Assembly: GCA_034687125.1 (NCBI GenBank)
Contig: JAQGBZ010000231.1
Coordinates: forward strand, 35,180-99,179
Direction: 5' to 3'
Length of the DNA stretch: 64,000 bases
DNA from: Neelides folsomi
Taxonomy: Eukaryota > Arthropoda > Collembola > Neelipleona > Neelidae
Position 1 is the first letter of the stretch. Each line of letters begins with the position of its first letter. The position numbers and the translations under genes were made by a program. Positions 50,039-62,559 of the stretch are shown here, piece after piece. Below the pieces are notes generated by a model, which searched no databases, was not told where the DNA came from, and was given only the letters and a program-made list of their open reading frames with translations.

Positions 50039-50900
50039 TTATAGAGGCTCATCAATCAAAGGTGCACTTGGTGAATCATTCAATCTGAACACACTTGACG
50101 TGCTTGAATTTGCATCTGTAAAAGAATCATCCGTAACTTCGTAAATCTCAACTCCTGAGTTGTTCCCCGGTTTAGCATTCTGATTAAAATCTTCTTGAGG
50201 ATTTTGCACATAAACTTCATTCCTTCTCTCCTGGTTCGGTTTAAGAGTGTCGAGGAACAAATGAATTTCCCTTTGACGCTTCTGTGTAATGAATCTGAAC
50301 AAAGCGAGGTAACCAACGAGGATTTGGATCTTTGTCGCTTGTGGTCCTAAGAGGAACATCAAAGGCCTTGCTTTCAATTCTGTATAAAATGCTTCGACCT
50401 TTTTCTCATGACGGCAAAAGGCTGGATGGACATATTTCCGATAAATGAAGTTTCCAGCTTTTGAGAAAACGATCCAACACTGGAATTAAAAGAACGATGT
50501 GAGGTGTGATAAAGCGAGATAAAGAGACGAGGAGCTGTGTGGGTTCGGGTAATATAAGGAGTCATCATGTCATGGTGAGAGGTCATTTGAGTGACTTACA
50601 AGGAAACAAAGCTTCGCTTCGTCATAGAACGGACACCACCAACCCACGACCATGTCCATAACTGGCTCCACGGACGAGTAAAGTGCATAGACAATCCAGT
50701 ACATCATCCAGTTCACGTACCTGCATTTTCCACGGTCCAATTAGCCCTCAGCCCTTATAAGATATTTTTTAATATTATCTTTGATATTTGGGAACTTACT
50801 CTTTGACATTCTTCTCCTTAACGGCTACGAAGGACCGGTAGGCAGGATAGATAAGTCCAAACACCGGTGTAAAGATCTTGTACAGCCCACGAATCAACAT
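50039..50900 (-). CDS. REEP-family ER-shaping protein (TB2/DP1/HVA22), nested
   Basis: Receptor-expression-enhancing/Yop1 family: membrane-bending hairpin proteins of the tubular ER. Three exons: 50800-50900, 50600-50720, 50039-50479; 663 nt, 220 residues, all phases consistent, with consensus GTAAGT donors for exons 1 and 2. Family landmarks in order: FTPVFGLIYPAYRSFVAVK (residues 10-28), KNVKEYVNWMMYWIVYALYSS (split between exons 1 and 2), VVGWWCPFYDEAKLCFLCW, then FIYRKYVHPAF. A basic helix follows (RFITQKRQREIHLFL) and a Ser/Asp/Asn-rich tail ending SAPLIDEPL. The protein starts directly at the hairpin, as in REEP1-4, without the longer N-terminus of REEP5/6. It lies entirely inside the SLC16 intron on the opposite strand. 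Confidence 0.92.
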
Positions 50901-53900
50901 CTTCTTTTTTATGATTCTTATCTACTTTTTATGAATCTTTTATCGCCAATAAATTATAAAAGACTTTTTTTTAATTAAAAGTCTCTTGATCTTTGTTTTT
51001 TTATTTTTCCCTGTCTTGGGGTCAAGATCGGTCGCAGAGATTAGTTTTCAATTGAGGTTTTTCGGAGACAAAGGTCCTATTTGATATAATTAATAATTTT
51101 TTAATTGGTATTTTAATTATTAAAGATCCAAGTCAACGGAAGACGTTCTATTTCCAATTTCTCTTATTTTAGACTGTCACAGCATCAAACGCCATCGACT
51201 TTAAGAGTCCACTTGTTTTAGATTTTGAAATTAATTTTAATGATCTTGTTTTCTTTATAATACAATTCATTTTTTAGTCAAATTATCAATGATTTATATT
51301 TTGGTGGTATTTAAATAATTAATTATCCTTCTTGTGTTAATGCGGCATAATAAATATTTATATAATATTCACCATTTAACAAATACATCATAAGTACACA
51401 GTTTAGCTATGCAGATTTAAATGGATTATTTTATTTGCTAAGTTTTCAACTTGCGTTTGTGTACTGCATTAAAGAACAAACGCCATTCTTAAAATGAAAT
51501 GAATGGTGAGAATATTTAAATTTAAAGTCTCATGGATAAAATGCCATGCTCAACTGTGAATTGTGTGAATATTAAATGTTTCATTTCATAAATTATTCTG
51601 ATAAAACAAACGAAAGAACAAAAAGACAAGAATTGTTTTGTTGACCCTATAGCTAATTCAATGCAGATAATACGATATGATGCTTAATGCTTAGGATTTA
51701 GGATTATAGATTATAGTATTCTGTTATACCGTATTATACCGTGTAACAGAAATTGATAAACACCAAATGAGTTTCGGCTTCAATTTAATAAGTCAGCCCT
51801 TAAATTTTCATTGGCTTTAACCAATCATAAAATAATTGAAATAATAAGGTCAATCAGGTTTTATAATTCAAAAGTTCACATTGAATAAATGATTTTTGCA
51901 CATTATGATAATCCAATTCACAATATCGGATTTAACTGTAAATTCCTCCTATTGATAGAATTCTCTTAATGATGAATAATATTCTTGAAAGGAGTGTGGT
52001 CAGAATGTAAATTTTCTCAATTTATGTTGTTGACCACCGGAGATTTCATATAATAACAATATTTTCCAAAGGCACCTGAGCTCACATCCGCAAAATATAC
52101 CTAATAAGCATATTGAACAAGGAGCACCTGATTTCATTTGTTTTACATTTATAACTCCACCTGTCTTTATGGATAAATTGTTAAAGGAATTCTGAGCACA
52201 CGAAGCACTTGATCATATAAGTGGTTATGTCTCGATCGGGAATGTGGAAGAGCCAGCGCCTGAGGTGTAAATCATTTATTGGGAATTTATTAAATAATTA
52301 TGAATGGGGATCGAAGGGCGTTCACTCTGATCCATCTACAGCGTGAAGTTCAGAAAGTGGCTTAATGTGCACGAGGATTCTCATTTTTATATTCGTTTTG
52401 ATAAAATCTTTACAACATTAAAGAAGAAAAAAATAAGATTTTCCCTCAAGGGGTTTAACCTCTGGCCCGCTCTTCTTCCCAACTCTTCAAATTATTAGTT
52501 TTTAATGCTCCCCATCGCATTATATCTAATAGCAAGTCTAATAGGCATATTTCCCTCCATTGCATGGCTCATATTGCAAAAAGGGTTTTGAAGCGGGTTC
52601 GCGATTTTATTGCGAATTTGGACTGACGTGGCCATACATTGAACATACATTGAAGACAAGTTGGAAGTCTTGGAAGTAAGGGCGTGGGTTTTGAAAGAGA
52701 TGTCGAGATTTGAGGGAAAAGTTTCTTTGCATTGAATGTGTAAGTTATCTGTGACCTAGGGTAAGAAAACCCGTGTGAAGTGCCGAGGTTCCTAAACCTA
52801 ATTTATGCTCTTCTTCAGGAGCCTCTCAATGCTTAGCAAACGAAGGGAAATTTATGGAGCTGTGGAACTGCTCCGACTCCAACAATGTATACATATGATA
52901 TGGTTATGTAAAATAGGCCCACAACACGCTCAACCATTTCCCACACTTTGGCTCTCTTTTACAGAGAGACTTTACTTACGTCTAGACCTTTACACATTTA
53001 TTAGATCCAATGAGATCCCAATGAGAATCCCACACATTGGGAAATTGAAGTTTAATGGAGAGTTCTTCACTCTTCACTTAATATCCAACATTCTCAAAAA
53101 TCGAGCAATGTTGAGGAACGTGGGCCGAGGGCCGGAAGGGAGAATTGGTTGGTGAGGAGAAGGAGAGTTGAGCTCAGTCATCCCAACACTCGGGCCAAGA
53201 GAGGACTTCAATTCCCGACGGCTCCGACAAGTAGTTATGTTCCCCCAAGAACTTTTTCCCAACCCTTCATATTTGGTGTGATCGTAGGAGATCCTAAACG
53301 ACACGATTGGAATAAAACTAGGAAATGGGACCGAATAAAGTTTTATTTGAAGAAGCCTTTCCTTCCTCCGCCAGCGGGTCGGCTCGTAATTCCCAACTCT
53401 GCTGACTCCGACGGACATTACCAACAAAACCGAGAGAGTTGCAAAAGAGGGAAATGATCCGCTGTATTCAGTTTACTCTATTCTAAATCTCAGACCAATT
53501 GTTGTTGTTGACTCCGACAAAGAAACGCCGCTTTGTACAAATTGGAACATGAGCCGGAATTGACATGAGTTGGGTTTTTGGTCCTTTTAGTATTAAAAAG
53601 GATATCCACGTTGATGAGACAATTTAAGGGAGAGAAAACTTCCGTGTTTTGAATCGCTAGGTCAAAAACTCCAAAAGTGTCATTAGCTCATTTCATATCT
53701 TAAATCTGAATATCGTGAAAACCTCACCGACAACCTCCGACACGCAATGGAAAAACTTTACCGAGAAAGGAACATTTTATTCATATCAAGTGGAAAAATA
53801 ATTTAGGAAAATAAATAGTGCTACCTATCACTTACCTAATATATACAGTATATTACATAATTTACAGTATATTGAAAATACAGTACGATATACTGAATGT

Positions 53901-54160
53901 AATGCAACGTGTATTATTATGAATACAAAATGGTTTGTTTATACGAAGCTTTCGGTTTTATATAAAGAAAGTCCTATACTTAATTGTGGGCCAATTTTTT
54001 ATCCAGTGTTTGTGATTGCATGCTGAAATGCATAAAAAGTGAGAAACTCGACCATTTGTAATGCCCTTATCAAAACATATATAATTATGCATTTGTACAT
54101 TCAACATACTCCCAAAGAAGAACTGTTGTATAGGGAAAGTTTGTAAAACTGGAGTGAAAT
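50901..54160 (+). other. SLC16 intron and upstream flank of REEP gene and exon C
   Basis: The REEP promoter should lie just right of 50,900; no clear core motif is seen. The remainder is AT-rich except about 53,140-53,460, which is G+C-richer with open frames on both strands but no recognisable protein. The last few hundred bases before 54,161 should include the exon C promoter or 5'UTR. Confidence 0.4.
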
Positions 54161-54812
54161 ATGTCTGGAGTTCCGGGAGAAAATCCCGAACCACGACCCG
54201 GGCTTAAATGTGGGGCAAAAACAGGTTCAGAAAATGCTGAAAAAAGACCCCAGATTTTCTCCCTTGACCGAACTTTCTCTTCCGCATCGGACGATTTCGG
54301 AATATTTCAAGAAGAATCTAACAGCTCGGATCGGAAAGACTCAGGAGTGGAGGGAGATCCAAACCGAGAAGATCAAGTTTTCTTAGAAGATGAATTCAGC
54401 ACAGGTCTTGCGGATTTACCAAGCGGGTTGGTGGACATTGAGGGAGTTCCCATTGACGGAATCCCGACTGCCTTTGGTCAAGAAGAAGATGAAATGAGTG
54501 ACGAATTTGATGAGAATTTAATTTTAAAAGACCCTGGATGGAATGGGAGAAACGAACGGCGGAAATTGAAAGAGTTGGGAAAATGCCGTGGGTTGAGAGG
54601 ACACCAGCCTGTGAATCGGGACAATAGCACAAGCACGACAGCAAGTAGCAGCACAATGACGCAGCATTATTATCCTGAAGGCGGTTGGGGTTTTGTTGTT
54701 TTGATCACGGCGGCCGCCTCCCACGCAGCTCTTTCTGGGATTCATCTCTCTGCAGGGATTTTCATCCTTCAAGCACTCAGACACTTTGGAGGAGATTTAA
54801 GAAATGAAGCAG
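54161..54812 (+). CDS. SLC16 transporter, alternative 5' exon C (tail C + helix 1)
   Basis: 652 nt (217 codons plus one base) from an ATG, ending at GCAG|GTTCTG in phase 1, matching the shared exon at 62,560. The tail is about 165 residues, acidic and Ser/Gly/Pro-rich (DRTFSSASDDFGIFQEE, GQEEDEMSDEFDENL). Then TMTQHYYPEGGWGFVVLITA, ASHAALSGIHLSAGIFIL and the linker HFGGDLRNEAG. Spliced, it reads ...NEAG-WLGAMSLG. The second aromatic of the family motif is Phe (GGWGF) rather than Trp. Linker length equals that of exon A. This is the unit nearest the shared exons (intron 7.7 kb). Confidence 0.8.
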
Positions 54813-57800
54813 GTTCTGACATACTTTTAACTACACAATTTAATTTACTCCAGTGAAGAACTTTTCCCAACTAATGCACTTGATGCACCGATGGAATGCA
54901 TTTCATTTATTATACTACTGTACATTTACTACTAGAATATATCCATATCAAACGTGTTAGAAGTTGTAGGTAATATAAGTGCATTGGATTTAATACATTG
55001 GTAGATTTAGATGAATCTTTAGTTAAGAAATAATCGGAAAAGTTGAATCGTTGTTTTCCCAATTGAGATTCATCGCCGTTTAAAGAAGTTATTGAATAGC
55101 CCATTATACTTCCAACTCACCGCTAATGGCTTCCTTCGGTAATAGATTTGAAAGGTTCGACCGGTTTATTTTTCCTCGATGCCGAATATTTTACTCATAA
55201 ATAAAATACAGTTTCTCCATTTTCAAGCATAAAATCAAGTTTTATCGAAAAACTAAGAAAGTTGTAATGGACCGATTGAAATCGTAACATTTTTCATATT
55301 TTAAAGACTCAATATCTTGAAAATTCTCAACTTTTTCCATTTTTATTTACCTAGTTTTTTTCACATAAAATGTAGAAATTGTTTAAAGAACTTTAAACTT
55401 TAATGGGTAATAGTAATAAGATATCTTGAAACTTTAATGGGAAATTAGAGAAGTAGAATTAAAATTGAATTAAATATATAAAATTAATGAAATTCCATTG
55501 GTTTGCCAAATATTTAGTTGGTTTGACGGAGAAGGCGTCGAGTCAAAGACCGAATAAAAATGTCTCATTTAATTAAGATTCATTAACAAGTAAAAGCGTT
55601 AATTTAATAGCAATACGTGCACTTAACAAGTTGTAAACATTGTAGATAATAAATTACCCACCCCGTCACTTTTTTTATTGATGATGTTGTATTTTTAGAG
55701 CGGACATGGTTGTGTTATTACTACGCTATCATGTTCTATGCTGAGGGCCGTATGTAAATTAAACCTATGAAAAGATCTCGCAATGGGAGAAGCAGAAATT
55801 GGCGAACTGGATTTAGAAACATAAAACTTTTATTGCACTTCTTGAGTCTTCTTCTAACAGAATTCGAAGAAAGACATTTAAAAATTGAGAGAGATTGTAA
55901 GATTTCGGTCGTAAAGAGTTAAGAGGCTTCGAGTCAAGCTCGAGTATTTTGCTAATGAAGAGAGACATTATCAGATGAGTTGAGAAAGCGGGAAGAGGAA
56001 GCTGAGTCAAATTCCTGTTCCAGCAAAAGAATGCTTGTTGATCAAACGAGGGGAACTTTTAAATCACGAGTCTTGATCAAACTCTTATCTGAATTTGAAT
56101 TTCTAAATGCGCTTGGCATTGGGTGTCGTTTTGATAAGATCTGATTGTCTAGTTAGTTGACTCCGCTCTTAGTCACTCACAACGGAGTTGAATGGAGAGG
56201 GATGGATTCGGAAGAGCAGAAAGACACAAGTTTAGTTCTTGTCAGTGGAAACTCCGAATCGGTGGGATTCCTCTCGCCCATTAGATTTAGTACAATTGGC
56301 CCCAGTGTACCTGAAACATTTCAAACGATCCTCGCACGTGGCAATTTCCAGCTAAAGTAAGCTGAGAAACTCCAAAATCAGTTTTGGAAATGCATTCGAA
56401 TGTCTAATGGAAATGTTGGAACCAAAGCCTCAAGGGTTGCTTTCTTAATTGGCCCCGCATTCCTTTTCTAACCTTTACAAATGAAGGTTCAAGACAATCG
56501 AGAAAAGTTTTTTTATAAGGAGAAGATGCACATAATTCAATTGAGAAGCTTGTGGAGGAATCTCGGCAATCACTTTATAGATTTTTGCAAGTTGGTCTTA
56601 GATGGTTCAAAAGTGGCTGGACGTGTGTGGTGGAAAATAAGGGGTTTGGATTAAAGAAAAGATTTGATCTGAGTTCTGAGTAAGTTTTGAGTTCTGACTG
56701 TGTGAGGGAATTTCGGGAGGCGGAGATCCTCATTGTTGTTAGCTGGTGGGGACGGGCGATTTGGGGCTGATGGAAAGAGCATTAATATTTATCCGCTCTC
56801 TTGTCTGTAATGAAAAACCGGTTTATGGCAAAGAGTGAACTGCAGCTCAAATATAACAATATTTTGCCAGTCAACATTTTCCCATTTTCGACTCAGGTAA
56901 TTTATATTGGAATTGGAGTTGCCGGTGAGATTGAGATGGGAAAAGACAGGCGGGAAACTTCACTTGTCAGTTTCCCTCTACACGTCGTGGGTTTCAATTC
57001 AATCCTGTGAATAAAATGGCTAACGGGATGATTTTTTGCCCTCATTTTTAATTTCAAAGGTTGTTAAACAAAGATAAGGCTAAAGACTTGTCCTCATCGC
57101 ATGTGTCTTGAGACCGGAGCTAAATATAATGTAGGATTAGTGGATGTTTACACGGGAGCCGATATGATGAATAAAGGTCTCACTTGTTCTCACTGAATTA
57201 CTCTTCAGGGACAGACTCCATTACTCTCGCGGAATCAAACCCCAAATAATTTAAAGATCCTTGCCAAAATTTAGCTCGCAAATGCTCAAATCTCTCTTTC
57301 AGCTCCCAATAATGATCAAGTTTAGGAATTCGGGGATAAGTTCACTTGATAAACTATATTGCAAATACTGAATTATTTAATGTAATGGTATATACAATTT
57401 TGAGTATTTTGCCATTTTGCGAAAGTTATATAAAGTTCACTCGTATATCAATTTACGACTGATTTATTTAACATTTACCGTAATAGATAATGTTGAATTG
57501 TTCGAACATGTTCGTTTATAAATTAAGATGTCGACAATGTCTAGACTCTTATTATACTTACCTAGAGTATATTAAGTAATAAAATAAATACCTATGATAC
57601 ATTGTAAAATTGCAATAATATCCTACATACCTTTATCCAACTATTATAAATATATGTAAGTACTACTAATATACAGGGTGCGTAAAATGTTGATTTCTTT
57701 TTTAAATGAAACCTAACATAAAAAAGAAACCAACTTTTGACTCGCCCTGTTCAGGTATTCACTTAAAAAATTATTTTATGAATTATTTTATATTTGCAAT

Positions 57801-60800
57801 ATTGCAACCTAAATAATTAAAATTCAAGATTTATAATTTAATGTAAAGACCAAAGACATTGATTGAATTTCTATTAAAGCATTCCCTAATTAAGGCATGT
57901 ACGAATATTATTTGCAATATGAATAATGGAGTAAAATTGAATAGCGTTTAGTACAGCTATGTTTCTCCCTCTGATTTTACATGTGTGCAAATGTGTGCAT
58001 AGTGAATTCCTTTCTTGAGTCAATTGTTTGCCAAGATGCCACTTTTCTCATTAGCAAACAGGCAATTATGTTCACAGATATGACTTTTTCAAATAGGGAA
58101 AAAATGTGGTCGAGGGGCGGATTATGCATAATTCATGTGGAAGCAAAAGGGGTTTACATGTTTGGGTTTTTATTACTCTCCTTCTGTTTCGCTTCGGCTA
58201 AATAGCAAGCGCCTGCTTCATTTCGCCTTCTTTTCTTCTTCTTTTCTCAAGATGATGAAAAGGATTTTTTTTAAAAAGTCAATAAAACGAGAGGAAAGAA
58301 TTCCCTGCAAATCCTCTCTAGAAATCTTTGAGACTAGACGGTGAAAATACCTAGCATAAATTAGCTAAGAGATCTGTCCAAGATTCTGTAATCAATCAAT
58401 CATCGAAATGTTTTTGGCTGACTCCCAGCCAAACAATCACATACTCCATCGGAATCTTTCACACTTCACTGCTTCTCTCTACATTTTCGTTGTTTATAAG
58501 TTTTAATTTAATTATTAATTAAAAAACTTCTACAATTTAATTCTATTAGTTTGGTTGAATTTTGAGCAGCTCTTAACTAATTTTAATTTCAGGATATTTT
58601 GGTTGTGGCCTTTTTCAATAAAATCCAACTCGAGAATTAAAATAGCTAAATTAAAATTATAACCGTAAATAGGATCCTTGTAATTATACAGGTATTGTAA
58701 GTACAATTCATCCCTGAACCTTAAAATTCCAATGGTGTTTTGTAAAGGACTCTCCCATTATGATTAGACTTGCAAAGGAAGTCAAAGTCCCAGCAGGGAG
58801 TTGGTTGGAAAACAATAGGTGAAAGAAAACGTGTTAAAAAGCTCAATTTTAGCCAACGTCACTCCAAGTGACGTGAACTTAACATCTCCGATTTCTCATT
58901 TGTGTACACGGAAGATTTGTTAAGCTCTTAAATAAATCCTATCTGACTTATCTTCTTCTGCGGTGTCCCGGATGAGTTTTTCTTTTAAGGAAAAGCCCCT
59001 TCCTTCTCCAATTGTCGGAATCCTTCCCGAACGGGCGGAGATGTGGAAAAGTGGATGTGTGGACTTGGACCGGAATGCGCTCTTCAGAGCCAAACACAAC
59101 TTTATTCTTCCTTTTTTCCCTCTTTCTTTAAAGAGGTCGGAGAATAACGATAAGTGTGAAAACCCCACAATTCTCTCTTTATCTCTTAGTCAGTCTCATA
59201 GGAAATACAGAGAGAGATCCAACCAAATCCCTCAAGATATATATACAAATACGCTACTTAAACATATACTAATATATCTTTACTCTATGTATCTACACCG
59301 TATTCTGTATGCTCATTTTCTGTATTAAACTGTATGGAAGAATTGCTCGATTTCATAGATTTATATCTATAGCACAAAATTAACTCGGAACTTCCCAGAA
59401 TGCGCCATTAAGAAGAATCTGGTCTGAATTACATTTACTTACCCGATCCAATTTCCTAATATGTATTAAATGTAATTTTAGCCAACGTGTTAAGGGCCAG
59501 CTTGTACAGTTGTACATAAGTACCAAGATAAACTCAACTGCATAAGCATGCATACAGAATATATTTACTTTTACTTACAAACCAAAACATTTACATAATT
59601 GCTTTTTCTCTTTGAAGACCTTTCCTTGTAAAATCCTTTTTACTTTCTCGTTTTTTTCTTTTCAAGACTTTTTTTCGAAAGTGGAGATTTGGACAAATGT
59701 GATTTAATTTTGAGTGTCTAGATTTACTGTAGAAAATAGTGGAATTAAAATAGGGAAATAAATAAGGATTTGGGGGATCCAAACCGAGGCGGATCTTTGT
59801 TTCGCTCTAAATCTGATTAGTCGATGCGGGGAACAAGGGGTAATTCCCTCCGTATGCTTTTCATAGACGTAATATTTCATTATATTTGTTATTTTGTTCT
59901 TACTGCTTTCAATAAGTAATTGCTTAAAATGGGAGGAATCGCACGAGATCATAATCGTTTTCTATTCTCTTGAATCTCTCAAGTCTTGACCAATTCAATA
60001 TGTGGGGAGAGATCTGACATTGTTTGGATTGCTCCCCTGGTTCTCCACTTGATGGCCATCGGAGTTAATAAATGATGAGGGTGAGGGTTAAATGGTTAAT
60101 CGAATGGGTTTGGCATATCGTTATGATTATGATCATCTCACTCCATGACGTGGGAAACATGTTCTGCATCTTCCATTAAATCTCTCCCCTCTTCCTTCGA
60201 CGCTTCAAATCCATGCACTTTGGAGTTTTAGTGAATGTGCATGCCGTAAAGTAAAAGTACAAAGTGTATGTGCACATAGTGCATATGTGTATAATGTATG
60301 GTATATGTATTATAGTATACACTACGTCAAGAAATAAATGTAAAGGTCTTTCGCACAGCTCGCCCTTTTTACGAATTTTACTTACGGATTTTACTTTGGG
60401 AGATTCGGGATGGACAGTTGGGGGAAAAGGAAGTGTGTGGAAGTGAAGTTGCTATAAAGCTGTTTGAGAGGGAAAAGTATCGTCCCACAATCCTCCCCAT
60501 TAACTTCCTGAATTATGGAAATTCTCAAACCAAAGACAACCAAGTTTAAACAAATCTTCCAAGAAAGAAATCCCATTGTTTTTTGTTTTTTATATTTATT
60601 TGGAAATTCTGGAGGGGAATGGAGATGGGCTCTTTAACGTTGACGCAAGAATACTTGAAACAGAAAGATGATGGTCGGATCGAATGACTCAAACTCGTGC
60701 AGATTTTTTCTCTCTCGATATCTTCTTTAGCATTCTTTACTGATATACTTTGTACTATGTACTTTGGATAAATGTCATTCTTGATAATTATTTTGCATTC

Positions 60801-62559
60801 ATATATATATAAATATTTCTTTAATTTGAAAGGTACCGTTCACTGAAGAACTTTTTAGCTAAAAGAGAAAATTAATATTTTAACTATTTATAAAGTAAAT
60901 TGTTTTGTAAATACTAATTTAATTTTATAAAGTATTGGTAAAAGTGGTCTGATCGTGTATTTACAGATATAATTCTTCTTAAAGCGTATTATAACTTACG
61001 TTTGTCTTTCTCATTAGAAAGTATAAAGAGAGCAAAAGCAGTTGTTTTATTCAATTAAATTTCGACTCAAATTAGTTTGAAAGTCTGGGAAATCCTCTTA
61101 ATGAAATTTTATCTCTTGGGATGAGAAGGAATTGAAGGAAAGAAAGCTTAAGTTTGTAAGTCGGAGAAATGAAGTTGAAGTCCGTGGGGTTTTGATTGGA
61201 TGTCCGGGCCGTGCCATCGTGCCATGGTGGTGGAAGCATATGCACCAAGATCCGATTACACGTATCGTTAGTTCTTTCTTTATGAGACTCTCTTTTAGCC
61301 CTTTGGTCCATTAGGCCAAGAAACTCCGCGGAACTCTTCGGGAACAAAACCCGGGTTTTCATAATTTCGGGCCGCTGTTCGTCCAATTTCTCGGCCTTAT
61401 GATTATGGTTATGTATTATTCCGGGCCAGGAGATGATGTTTTGACATTTGGCTCTCGAGCCACATTCTCATCCCACAAATCATACCTAAATTGGAGATAC
61501 AAAAGGCCGTAAATGCCAAGTTTATTTCGAGTTGAGATTAACGGAGGGTTTAATCCATTCCTTACAGGAACACTCCGGGAAGGATTTGGAAATTAAATCT
61601 TTTTTCTTCCATTCACTTGCATGAGAACTCGCCAGTTCCTCTCACAGCGTCGTTCCACATTCTTTATTAGGATCATTCCCATCCGGACTTTATGAAATTG
61701 ATACAAGGGAGTTTTATATAAAAATGATACAAAAAGATTTCCATATCAAACTTTTATCGTTTTATCTTTTTACATAAACGATCCTTAAACTTTTCATACG
61801 CTAAACAAAAACGAAATAAAATTTTCATAAAATTACAATTGATGATATTTACATCATGATGTATAAAATGTTTAATATTACAATCTTCATAAATAATACA
61901 ATGGCTGTTTATGAATTACTACATAAATATATCATATATGGTATATTAAAATATATTAAAAATGGTATATTGGTATCTTAATCTTACCTATACAATGTTT
62001 ATAATTGGCTATTGTATTTTTAAATTTTTGATTCGCTCACACAATATACATATTACATACAGTAAATGTACAATATAGGTAAAGTATTTTTTCCTACCTA
62101 GCTTAATGATCTCCTCTTACACGTGTGAATGAAGCTAATCTTGGCAAAGATGTTAATAGAACGGTCGGAATTTAAATACAGATAAATAAAATTGAGGGAA
62201 CACCGTGGCATGTCGAAAGTCTAATTGAATTAGCTAATTGAATTACCAACCATGAAGCGTAGCCACAGAGGTGATTTACTCATCCTCCAATTTATTGAGG
62301 AAGGAGAGAAGGAAATGAAACAAGGAGGCGGACGTATTAAAGTAACATATTAAACTTATGTAAAGTCGCAAATTGGAATGTCATGAAATTGGGATCGGGA
62401 CAGTGGGATTTGGGATGGCTCTGGAGCTAATGGAGAAACCATGCAAGGCTCCTTGGGTCATAAATTGGATAGCGGAATAAATCAATGAGATATGGATTGG
62501 AGAATTTATATTTACACATGAGATGAAAATAACATAAAGATATTTTTCTGAATCTCCAG
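54813..62559 (+). other. SLC16 intron before the first shared exon
   Basis: 7.7 kb common to all three isoforms, AT-rich. G+C-richer patches lie near 56,700-56,790, 58,960-59,110 and 61,140-61,440, with no recognisable coding sequence. It contains MITE copy 2 (57,673-57,750). It ends in TTTTTCTGAATCTCCAG. Confidence 0.5.
57673..57750. repeat. Short MITE-like element, copy 2
   Basis: 78 bases. The left end is ACAGGGTGCGTAAAATGTTG; the right end, reverse-complemented, is ACAGGGCGAGTCAAAAGTTG. The inverted similarity continues through TTTCTTTTTTA on both sides, giving arms of about 32 bases. It shares ACAGGGTG and the TTCTTTTTTAAAT core with the element at 1895. No target-site duplication is evident. 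Confidence 0.75.

Noticed and set aside
53149-53457. 102-codon plus-strand ORF overlapping a 117-codon minus ORF
   Set aside because: Both strands are open in a G+C-rich patch, neither protein resembles a known family, and no splice partner was found; more likely non-coding.
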